Assembly: GCA_031284385.1 (NCBI GenBank)
Contig: JAISZZ010000178.1
Coordinates: forward strand, 1 to 5,508
Length of the DNA: 5,508 bases
Origin: Treponema sp.
Lineage (GTDB): Bacteria > Spirochaetota > Spirochaetia > Treponematales > Breznakiellaceae
Direction of reading: 5' to 3'
Shown: piece after piece, positions 1-5,396 of the stretch
Numbering within the stretch: position 1 is the stretch's first letter
Layout: each line of letters starts with the position of its first letter
The notes under the pieces: generated by a model
Seen by the model: the letters and a program-made list of their open reading frames with translations, nothing else
The model's database searches: none
What the model was told of the DNA's origin: nothing
Made by a program: the position numbers and the translations under genes

Positions 1-1496
1 GCCTGTCAGTCCCTTCACACGAATACTATGAATGGGACTATGACAAATGGTATTACGACAAAGGCGATGGACTTGCGACAGAGTTTACGCTAGAAACGGT
101 TGTAACGGATGATATAACGGTATATTCGAGGTGGACAGGGAAGACGCGCCGTATAATTTTCAAGTGGTGGGACGGCAAAACGGAAGGATACACGGTAAAG
201 TATCCGCAGACGCTTGCTCAGGGCGGGGTTACGCTGCCTGTTGTGGGGTCGCGCGATAACTATTCACTAGAAGCGGGGGACGAAAACAACTGGTATAACG
301 GAGGCGATCTTATCGAACTTGATACTGTTCTTACGCAGGAGGAGATAACCGTATCGCCTAGATGGAAATTTACCGGATACAACTTGACCTTTAACTGGAA
401 CGGTGCGACTACTGATGCATCTCCAGATAATAAAACAGTGTTTGGGACGGGTAACTCGGAGTTTGATGTCAAGGTTGGGACACTGCCAACAACGATACCC
501 AAAAATACCAATTACCTGTTCGATGGATGGTGGACTTCGGCTAGCGGCGGCGGCAGCGAAGTTACGGCGGCTACGCCGGTTACCGGAGACGCGACATACT
601 ACGCGAAGTGGGTTGCCGTTCCGTCCGACTGGACGTACGACTCTTCTACCGGCGGAATGAGCATAAGTGTTGGGCATTCAAAATCGCCAAAAGAGATTAC
701 GATTCTTGTCTCACGTGGAACGTACAAGTTTGAGGTATGGGGCGCGGACGGCGGGATAACTAACGAGTCTGCTGATAATGATAAAAGAGCCGCAGGCGGA
801 TATTCAGCGGGTTCAATAACTAATCTGACGGCCAATACTAAACTCTATTTACTTGTTGGAGAAAAAGGCGGTATCGGTGCAAAACCAGACGGCGGCACGG
901 GTGGCTGGAACGGCGGCGGCAACGGTGGTAACGCAATATCATCATCTTACCGCGGCGGTGGCGGTGGCGGTGGCGCGAGCGATGTCCGGTTTATTTCCGG
1001 CACAGACGACACGGAATCCCTTCGTTCACGCATCATCGTTGCGGGCGGCGGCGGTGGAAAATCGATAAGCGATGGGCTCGGCGGCGTGGGCGGCGGCGTG
1101 GAAGGCGGCGCAGGAAAGGCCATGGATAGTGTTAGTAATGATCCGGCGGGCGGAAAGCAGAACGGGGGACATAGTTTTGGAAAAGGCGCGCTAGGCGGTA
1201 ACGGAAACGGTTTATCTTTTTCCGCGGAAGGTCACGGTGGCGGCGGCGGCGGTTATTTTGGCGGAAAAGCCAGACCGACTGCGGATGGTGACAATACAGT
1301 TACGGGCGGCGGCGGCGGTTCGGGCTTTGTATACGGCTACACATCTGGCGTTGAAAGTGGCGCCAACTGGATACAACCCGAATATCAGGACTACACGTTT
1401 ACCGACGGGGTATGTAAGAAAGGAAGCGATTCATCAATACCCGCAAAATCCGGCAATGATGGACAGATAAAGATAACATATACGCCAGGGCGCTAA
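1..1496 (+). CDS. Exported InlB-type repeat protein with C-terminal glycine-rich domain (5' partial)
   Basis: The reading frame is open from position 3 to the TAA at 1494-1496, giving 497 visible residues; the real start and any signal peptide lie upstream of the window. Residues 1-203 contain one partial and two complete repeats resembling the Listeria-Bacteroides (InlB B-repeat, Flg_new) beta-fold. Each ends in a Trp-containing strand: ITVYSRW (residues 38-44), ITVSPRW (115-121) and ATYYAKW (197-203). From about residue 239 to the end is a domain resembling the Gly_rich family, with GTYKFEVWGADGG, then GGGGGASDVRF, then RIIVAGGGGG, and a final GNDGQIKITY strand. The final strand suggests the C-terminus is natural. 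No transmembrane segment or sorting motif is visible. Such architectures are typical of surface or secreted proteins, possibly adhesins, but the ligand is unknown. GTG at 243 is an internal codon within repeat 2, not the start. The function is inferred from domain resemblance only. Confidence 0.85.
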   Translation, partial: LSVPSHEYYEWDYDKWYYDKGDGLATEFTLETVVTDDITVYSRWTGKTRRIIFKWWDGKTEGYTVKYPQTLAQGGVTLPVVGSRDNYSLEAGDENNWYNGGDLIELDTVLTQEEITVSPRWKFTGYNLTFNWNGATTDASPDNKTVFGTGNSEFDVKVGTLPTTIPKNTNYLFDGWWTSASGGGSEVTAATPVTGDATYYAKWVAVPSDWTYDSSTGGMSISVGHSKSPKEITILVSRGTYKFEVWGADGGITNESADNDKRAAGGYSAGSITNLTANTKLYLLVGEKGGIGAKPDGGTGGWNGGGNGGNAISSSYRGGGGGGGASDVRFISGTDDTESLRSRIIVAGGGGGKSISDGLGGVGGGVEGGAGKAMDSVSNDPAGGKQNGGHSFGKGALGGNGNGLSFSAEGHGGGGGGYFGGKARPTADGDNTVTGGGGGSGFVYGYTSGVESGANWIQPEYQDYTFTDGVCKKGSDSSIPAKSGNDGQIKITYTPGR

Positions 1497-1526
1497 CTAA
1501 ATATGTTTAGCTTCCCGGGAAATTTC

Positions 1527-1565
1527 GCCTAAAGCCTACTGCTTGCCAAGCAGTAGGCTTTAGGC
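1527..1565. repeat. Perfect 19-bp hairpin after the glycine-rich protein gene
   Basis: Positions 1527-1545 are the exact reverse complement of 1547-1565, with one central base, so a folded RNA would open a slightly larger loop. The hairpin lies 31 bases after the upstream stop codon. It is GC-balanced and strong, but neither strand has a T-run directly after it, so it is not a textbook intrinsic terminator. It could stabilise the mRNA 3' end or be a REP-like palindrome. Confidence 0.7.
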
Positions 1566-1585
1566 CGGAACTCCCTACGGAACTG

Positions 1586-1625
1586 TAAGGAAATAACATG
1601 ACCATTTGGTCATGTTATTTCCTTA
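1586..1625. repeat. Perfect 19-bp hairpin with 2-nt centre
   Basis: Positions 1586-1604 pair exactly with 1607-1625 around a TT centre. The stem is A/T-rich with a GACCA/TGGTC tip. It lies inside the TIR-bounded candidate element. No T-run follows directly on either strand, so terminator activity is doubtful. Confidence 0.65.
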
Positions 1626-1639
1626 TGGCATAAGCAATT

Positions 1640-1670
1640 AAAATAAAATGCTGTGCATTTTATTTTTTTA
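1640..1670 (+). terminator. A/T-rich hairpin with T-tract, possible weak (bidirectional) terminator
   Basis: AAAATAAAATGC (1640-1651) and GCATTTTATTTT (1655-1666) form a 12-bp stem with a TGT loop. On the plus strand it runs into seven consecutive T residues at 1663-1669. Placed between convergent genes, it could end transcription of the upstream glycine-rich protein gene and, on the minus strand, of the biotin operon. Only the two pairs next to the loop are G/C, so the stem is weak. It is also about 145 bases after the upstream stop codon. Confidence 0.4.
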
Positions 1671-1694
1671 CAGTTCCTACGCGGGCAGGCCGTA

Positions 1695-2384
1695 TTAAAG
1701 AAGAGCGCCGCGCGCTTCCAGCGCGGACGCGCTTTCAACCGCCATATCTATCATGCGGTTTACGGCTATGGGAATAAGGGTTTTAATTTCGGTTACGCCC
1801 CGTTTTCCGGCGCGAGCGCGGTAAGCGCCGCATAGCGACTCCCATTCCACGAAAAAGCGAGGAATGAAACCCATCATAAGGCTTAACGCCAAGCCAAGTT
1901 TCGGGCGGCGCAGAGACTCGTAAATATTTCGTAAATACCGGCATTTAGCTTCTTTAAGCAGCGCGGCGGACGGCATTAACAATACGCGCTCCGCGTTGGC
2001 GGCAGCTTCCCGCAGTTCCGCCATAGTTGTTACGGCAAACAGCAGCGCACCCGCACAAAATGACAGCAGCATACCCCACAAAAACATGAGGCCGCTAAAA
2101 AAACCTTCGGTTTCAAAAAATGGCGGCGAAAAATTGAGCGCCCGTCCGAGCGCGACAAATATCCCCAAAAATATGACGGGGCGGCTGCCGCGCAGCAGCC
2201 TTAACGGGTTTATACCGGCGGCAAACGCCGTCAAAATAAGCGCCGCGCTCAGTATGCACGAACAGGCAAGATTCAAAAAAAAAGCCGCCGTAGAAAACCC
2301 CAACAGAAATAACATCTTTATTCCAGCGTTTATGCGGTGAAGCGGCGTGCGTTTTGTCATGTACGAATAGGGGGTTACAGCCAC
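1695..2384 (-). CDS. bioN: ECF transporter transmembrane component EcfT (BioN)
   Basis: This 229-residue protein is the membrane coupling subunit (T component) of an energy-coupling-factor importer, linking the ATPase to the biotin-binding S component. The family N-terminal signature TPLHRINAGIKML is at residues 13-25. Hydrophobic segments lie at about residues 24-57 (two helices), 69-85 and 98-120. The C-terminal cytoplasmic part carries the two Ala-Arg coupling motifs that dock into the ATPase, RARA at 189-192 and EARG at 223-226. The protein stops three residues after the second motif, a short tail. The GTG start at 2382-2384 is chosen because AAGGA lies 6 bases upstream (2391-2396). The alternative ATG at residue 9 has no clear ribosome site but would leave the signature intact. 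The gene overlaps the end of the ATPase gene by 10 bases, so translational coupling is likely. Assignment as BioN rather than a general EcfT rests on linkage to bioY. Confidence 0.88.
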   Translation of the reverse strand: MAVTPYSYMTKRTPLHRINAGIKMLFLLGFSTAAFFLNLACSCILSAALILTAFAAGINPLRLLRGSRPVIFLGIFVALGRALNFSPPFFETEGFFSGLMFLWGMLLSFCAGALLFAVTTMAELREAAANAERVLLMPSAALLKEAKCRYLRNIYESLRRPKLGLALSLMMGFIPRFFVEWESLCGAYRARAGKRGVTEIKTLIPIAVNRMIDMAVESASALEARGALL

Positions 2385-3142
2385 GAACAGTCCTTAACGG
2401 CATGATACGAACACCGCGGATCGCGCACGCCGTACTCCGGTTTTAGGCTGTCCAGCACAGACTCAGGCTCACCGTCGCCGGCAATCCGTCCGCCGGACAG
2501 TATAACGAGTCTGTCGGCATAAGCGAGTGTTTTTTCAAGTTCGTGCGTAAGTATTATTACAGTTTTGTCGTCATTTTTTAGATCTATGATAATTTGCAGC
2601 ACATTTTTTACACCCGGCCAGTCTAAATTTGCGAATGGCTCATCCATAATGATAGTTTCACAGCCCATCGCGAGAATTCCGGCAACAGCAAGCCGTCTTT
2701 TTTCTCCACCGGACATACTTCTAGCTGGATAATCGTATTTTTCTTCGAGACCGGCGGCTTTTAACGCGGCGGAAACACGCTCATCTACTACATTTGGCGG
2801 TAATTTTAGATTTTTGGGCCCCAGCGCCGTATCTTCCGCGACGGTTTCCCCGATTATTTGCGTATCCGCGTCCTGGAAAACTAATCCGGCAGTGCGGCGC
2901 AGGCAGTCTATTGACCTCGAAAGCGGTTTTCCTTCAAAAAAAATCTCACCGGAAGAAGGTTCCATCAGACCCATGATGATTTTCATTAACACGGTCTTTC
3001 CCGAACCGTTGGCTCCGGCAATCACAAGTGTCTCGCCTGCGGGTATTTCAAGGTCTATTTCAGAAAGCGCAACACGTCCGCTGGAAAATTGCTTTGAAAG
3101 CCGCCGTATTGAAAAAATGGATGGCTTTAACTGGTTATCCAT
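2375..3142 (-). CDS. bioM: ECF transporter ATPase EcfA (BioM)
   Basis: This is a 255-residue cytoplasmic ABC ATPase that powers biotin import with the T and S components. All catalytic motifs are present: Walker A GANGSGKT (residues 43-50), Q-loop Gln90 in VFQDADTQ, signature SGGEKRRLAVAG (144-155), Walker B IIMDEP (164-169) with Asp167 and catalytic Glu168, D-loop ANLD (171-174), and switch His200 in LTHEL. FQDADTQ followed by TVAEDTALGP is characteristic of the EcfA/CbiO branch of ABC ATPases. Only one ATPase gene is present, as in dedicated BioMNY systems, which implies a homodimer rather than an EcfA-EcfA' pair. The ATG at 3140-3142 overlaps the bioY end by 8 bases and has no strong ribosome site, so coupling to bioY translation is likely. 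The residues after about 230 form a short family-typical tail. Confidence 0.93.
   Translation of the reverse strand: MDNQLKPSIFSIRRLSKQFSSGRVALSEIDLEIPAGETLVIAGANGSGKTVLMKIIMGLMEPSSGEIFFEGKPLSRSIDCLRRTAGLVFQDADTQIIGETVAEDTALGPKNLKLPPNVVDERVSAALKAAGLEEKYDYPARSMSGGEKRRLAVAGILAMGCETIIMDEPFANLDWPGVKNVLQIIIDLKNDDKTVIILTHELEKTLAYADRLVILSGGRIAGDGEPESVLDSLKPEYGVRDPRCSYHAVKDCSWL
2391..2396 (-). promoter_or_regulatory. Ribosome binding site deciding the GTG start of bioN
   Basis: Read on the minus strand this is TAAGGA, followed by 6 bases and then GTG at 2384-2382. The site lies inside the 3' end of the ATPase gene. It supports the GTG start over the ATG eight codons downstream, which lacks an upstream purine-rich site. 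Confidence 0.65.
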
Positions 3143-3734
3143 TCAGCGCTTTGGCGGCGCTTTTACGGAGGCTGCCGGCGGCAATCACGGCAATTACGGT
3201 CTTTATAGTATCGCCAATAATAAACGGCGTAAAACCGGTGGCAAGCGCTCCCGCCCACGACACGTTCAACACTGCTTTTAGGCGCAAGACACCGGGGACG
3301 TACACTATCAAAATTCCGGCGATGCCCGCAAGCAAAATCCTGTAAACGGGTGTATTTTTACCGCTTTGCGGTGTGCCGGCTATTAAACCGGCGAGTATTG
3401 CGGAAAATAAATAACCGAACAAAAAACCGCCTGTCGGTCCAAAAAAATGAACGAACCCGCCGGTGGCTCCGGCAAAAACCGGAAGCCCTATTGCGCCGGC
3501 TATAAGGTATAGCGCCACAGCCGAGCCGCCAATCGCAGGTCCCAGAGTCAAACCCGCCATCAATGCAAACATATTTTGCAGAACAATCGGAACCGGTGTA
3601 AATGGCAGTGGTATAGAAATAAATGTACCCGCCGCTATCAACGCCGCGAATAATGCCGTCAAACTGACCCGAACTAGTGAGCGACGGTTAGCTGCCACGC
3701 CGCTAACTTGTTTGCCGTTAGTATTGGATTCCAT
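3135..3734 (-). CDS. bioY: Biotin transporter substrate-binding component BioY
   Basis: This 199-residue integral membrane protein is the high-affinity biotin-capturing S component of an ECF importer, and its length is usual for the family. Recognisable BioY features are IPLPFTPVPIVLQ (residues 41-53), the L-G-P loop (64-66), GAIGLPVFAGATGG (80-93), FGPTGGFLFGY (98-108), YVPG before the fifth helix, and the C-terminal GDTIK (174-178). The last holds the conserved Asp175 and Lys178 pair of this family. About six hydrophobic helices are visible. The basic RR at residues 17-18 just before the first helix fits a cytoplasmic N-terminus. The ATG start at 3732-3734 has GAGG about 10 bases upstream (3745-3748), slightly long spacing. 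It is the first gene of the bioY-bioM-bioN operon. BioY can work alone in some bacteria, but here the full energising module is encoded beside it. Confidence 0.95.
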   Translation of the reverse strand: MESNTNGKQVSGVAANRRSLVRVSLTALFAALIAAGTFISIPLPFTPVPIVLQNMFALMAGLTLGPAIGGSAVALYLIAGAIGLPVFAGATGGFVHFFGPTGGFLFGYLFSAILAGLIAGTPQSGKNTPVYRILLAGIAGILIVYVPGVLRLKAVLNVSWAGALATGFTPFIIGDTIKTVIAVIAAGSLRKSAAKALNG

Positions 3735-3757
3735 AAAACTTAAACCTCAAATAGTTT

Positions 3758-3786
3758 TTAATATTTTGACGGTTCCAGAATGTTAG
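3758..3786 (-). promoter_or_regulatory. Candidate sigma-70-type promoter of the bioYMN operon
   Basis: On the minus strand CTAACA (3786-3781) and TATTAA (3763-3758) are separated by 17 bases. Each matches 4 of 6 positions of the -35 and -10 consensus. The -10 lies about 24 bases before the bioY start codon, so the leader would be short. The match is moderate and the call relies on position as well as sequence. Confidence 0.35.
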
Positions 3787-3796
3787 ATTTTGGAAC
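3772..3796. promoter_or_regulatory. Inverted repeat over the bioY -35 region, candidate operator
   Basis: GTTCCAGAA and TTTTGGAAC form 9-bp arms with one mismatch (a G-T wobble on the plus strand) around a 7-base spacer. The spacer and inner arm cover the proposed -35 box, a common placement for a repressor. It does not resemble the BirA or BioR operator patterns I know, so the regulator, if any, is unidentified. Confidence 0.3.
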
Positions 3797-4039
3797 TGAG
3801 ACCTTGCAAGCCACAGTTGACGAACCTACGGCGCTTCTTTATTGCAACGCCGATTTATCAGCGCGGCCTTAGCCGGAAACCCAAAATGGATGGTCAAAAC
3901 AAGCGGCCCTAAAGCGGCCTTAAAATCAACTCAAGCCTAGCAAATACCGTTCGTATTTGTCAATGGACTTGTTGAAAAACCTCATTGATTCTCTCGCAAT
4001 TCGCAGCAAGCGCTGTGCATTTTACCGTTTTTTATCGGA

Positions 4040-4070
4040 AGTTGTTCAAAAACTGAAGTTTTGAACAACT
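4040..4070. repeat. Hairpin upstream of the lipoprotein gene
   Basis: AGTTGTTC (4040-4047) pairs with GAACAACT (4063-4070). An inner stem AAAACT/AGTTTT continues it across one bulged A, closing on a 2-base GA tip, 14 pairs in all. It lies 57 bases before the start codon. No T-run follows on either strand, so it is unlikely to be an intrinsic terminator. It may be an interspersed palindrome or part of the lipoprotein mRNA leader. Confidence 0.6.
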
Positions 4071-4127
4071 CTATTAAAAAGCCGCCATTCAAAATTTTTG
4101 TATATTTAAATATGGAGTTTTCAAATT

Positions 4128-5237
4128 ATGCGTAATAACTTTTTTGGCTTATCAATATATGTTTTTTTTATGGTTTTTTTGGCAGCCGGTATTTCAGGCT
4201 GCGGAAAAATAGCAGGCACCGATTCTAATTCGGAAGAAACGGGCAGTGAGCAGCAGACACCCGATTCGCAGAACGGCAATGACAAACAAACGCCGGGAAC
4301 ATCGGGAACGGGAAGCGTTCAAACTACGGCTGTCGTGAATACTACATGGTATGTCTCTTCAAACGGAAACGATTCCGCCGCAGGCGACAGCGCGTCAAAT
4401 CCGCTGGCTACCGTGCAGGTGGCGTTAAATAAAATAAGTGCGTTGTACCGGGGCGGAAAATGGCCGGCTAACGAGAATGCCGTAATTATTGTAAGCGGCA
4501 AAATAACGGCTTCGAGCAGAGCGGCGGTTTCTAATGACTCAATGGTCGATATTTCTGGAGCCGGCAACTATCCGCCTGTAATTCTGAAAGGCGACCCTGT
4601 TAAGGGCGGGATTTTGGATGCCGCAAGCGGTGTTAACGGCAAAGATATACGGGTTTTGTACATTGCCAATAATAAAGTAACTCTGGGCGACAAGCTGATT
4701 CTGATGGGTGGCCGCAGGTTATGGGGAGGCGCGGTATGTATAGGCACGCATGGCTCTGTATCCGAAGGCGAATTCATAATGGCCGGTGGGGAGATAAGCG
4801 GGAGCTCAGGCGGATCAGGCGGTGGCGTGATGCTTTACAAGGGCAGTATGAGTATGCTTGGGGGAGAGATAAAAAATAACAGCAATGATTTCAACCATAA
4901 CGGCGGAGACGGCGGCGGAGTGTATATGCAGTCAGCTACATATTTCATCATGTCAGGCGGTAAAATATCCGGCAACGGCAGCGCTGAAACAGCCAAAGGC
5001 GGGGGACTGTTCATTGACGGTCAGGCGCTGGCGCTTCTTACCGGCGGTGAAATTACCGGCAACAAATCGAATACACAAGGCGGCGGAGTATATATATCAC
5101 CGTTGGGTGAATTTGACATGAACGGCGGAACCATCAGCGGTAATGTCAGCGGTGATGGCGGCGGCGTTTACAAGAGTCAGTACAACGGTATATTTAACCA
5201 ATCCGGCGGCATCGTGAGTGGAAATACGCCAAACTAA
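4128..5237 (+). CDS. Predicted lipoprotein with right-handed beta-helix repeats
   Basis: This 369-residue protein has a short N-terminus, a hydrophobic segment (residues 8-22) and a lipobox ISGC with Cys25. It should be processed by signal peptidase II and lipidated; Gly at +2 fits outer-membrane sorting in a diderm. Residues 26-72 are a Ser/Thr/Gln/Asn/Gly-rich flexible linker. WYVSSNGND (74-82), followed by NPLATVQVAL, resembles the N-terminal strand of pectate-lyase-like beta-helix proteins. From about residue 199 there are six rungs of 25-33 residues, each pairing GGG(V/L)xx with GGxISGN, starting near residues 199, 232, 263, 292, 319 and 345. The protein ends immediately after rung six without an obvious capping domain. 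No catalytic residues can be assigned, so it may be an adhesin, a structural surface protein or a glycan-binding protein. The ATG has GGAG 10 bases upstream (4114-4117). The specific function is unknown. Confidence 0.88.
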   Translation: MRNNFFGLSIYVFFMVFLAAGISGCGKIAGTDSNSEETGSEQQTPDSQNGNDKQTPGTSGTGSVQTTAVVNTTWYVSSNGNDSAAGDSASNPLATVQVALNKISALYRGGKWPANENAVIIVSGKITASSRAAVSNDSMVDISGAGNYPPVILKGDPVKGGILDAASGVNGKDIRVLYIANNKVTLGDKLILMGGRRLWGGAVCIGTHGSVSEGEFIMAGGEISGSSGGSGGGVMLYKGSMSMLGGEIKNNSNDFNHNGGDGGGVYMQSATYFIMSGGKISGNGSAETAKGGGLFIDGQALALLTGGEITGNKSNTQGGGVYISPLGEFDMNGGTISGNVSGDGGGVYKSQYNGIFNQSGGIVSGNTPN

Positions 5238-5255
5238 GGCCATTGCCGGCTGCAT

Positions 5256-5271
5256 CAACGCGCAGGCGTTG
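5256..5271. repeat. Short hairpin after the lipoprotein gene
   Basis: CAACGC and GCGTTG form a 6-bp stem with a GCAG loop, 18 bases after the stop codon. No T-run follows. It may be a degenerate relative of the 3' hairpin module of the two repeats downstream, which also contains a CAAC/GTTG stem, but that relation is weak. Confidence 0.35.
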
Positions 5272-5287
5272 GGTTCAGTCATAGAGA

Positions 5288-5372
5288 GAAGCACTGATTT
5301 ATGCGAGTGTGCAATGTCAATGAAATGAGTTTGCTCCTTATGGTAACGATGATGCGCCAGCTATGCTGGCGA
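5288..5372. repeat. Palindromic intergenic repeat, copy A
   Basis: This copy shares three blocks in the same order with copy B: a 22-base identical block (5288-5309), AATGAAATGAG (5319-5329), and AACG-N-TGATGCGCCA (5345-5359). It ends in a 7-bp hairpin CGCCAGC-TAT-GCTGGCG (5355-5371). Relative to copy B it lacks about 27 bases in the middle, including the partner arm of the first hairpin. No open reading frame is convincing here. Confidence 0.7.
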
Positions 5373-5396
5373 GGCCTCAAGTTAATCTGCCCTAGG

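Larger units (their letters stand above)
1576..1680. mobile_element. Candidate MITE/REP-like element with 10-bp terminal inverted repeats
   Basis: GGAACTGTAA at 1579-1588 is the exact reverse complement of TTACAGTTCC at 1668-1677. The trinucleotide TAC borders both outer ends (1576-1578 and 1678-1680), which could be a 3-bp target-site duplication. The 99-bp interior carries two further hairpins and no open reading frame. It sits between the 3' ends of two convergent genes, the usual tolerated location for non-autonomous elements. No transposase is present. A 3-bp match can arise by chance, so mobility is an inference; the alternative is a nested intergenic hairpin structure of host origin. 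Confidence 0.35.
3735..4127. other. Divergent intergenic region between bioY and the lipoprotein gene
   Basis: I see no credible gene in these 393 bases. The bioY-proximal part holds the candidate promoter and inverted repeat listed separately. The middle has a direct repeat of AAGCGGCC (3901 and 3912) and several short GC stems, such as CGGC-CTTA-GCCG near 3875. A 7-bp hairpin CAAATAC/GTATTTG spans 3941-3959 and a longer hairpin spans 4040-4070. The last 40 bases before the lipoprotein gene are very A/T-rich (TATATTTAAATAT at 4101-4113) and may hold its -10 region, but no convincing -35 partner is visible. GGAG at 4114-4117 is the ribosome site for the lipoprotein gene. No riboswitch fold was recognised. 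Confidence 0.6.

Noticed and set aside
853..1068. Alternative-frame Ala-rich open frames within the glycine-rich domain
   Set aside because: GGC-rich glycine codons read in another frame give Ala/Arg-rich strings without stops. These are by-products of the glycine-rich coding sequence.
243..1496. Treating GTG at 243 as the start of the first gene
   Set aside because: The frame is open back to position 3. The 80 residues upstream continue the same repeat fold, including ITVYSRW and IIFKWWDG, and no ribosome site precedes the GTG.
1996..2340. Plus-strand open frame of 114 codons inside bioN
   Set aside because: It lies wholly antisense to the well-supported membrane protein gene, resembles no family and has no ribosome site. 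It is a shadow frame.
2814..3281. Plus-strand open frame of 155 codons across bioM and bioY
   Set aside because: It is antisense to two conserved genes, and its composition reflects the complement of the ABC ATPase motifs. No independent coding signal is visible.
4040..4070. Intrinsic terminator upstream of the lipoprotein gene
   Set aside because: The stem is good, but no T-run follows on either strand and no gene ends nearby that would need termination there.
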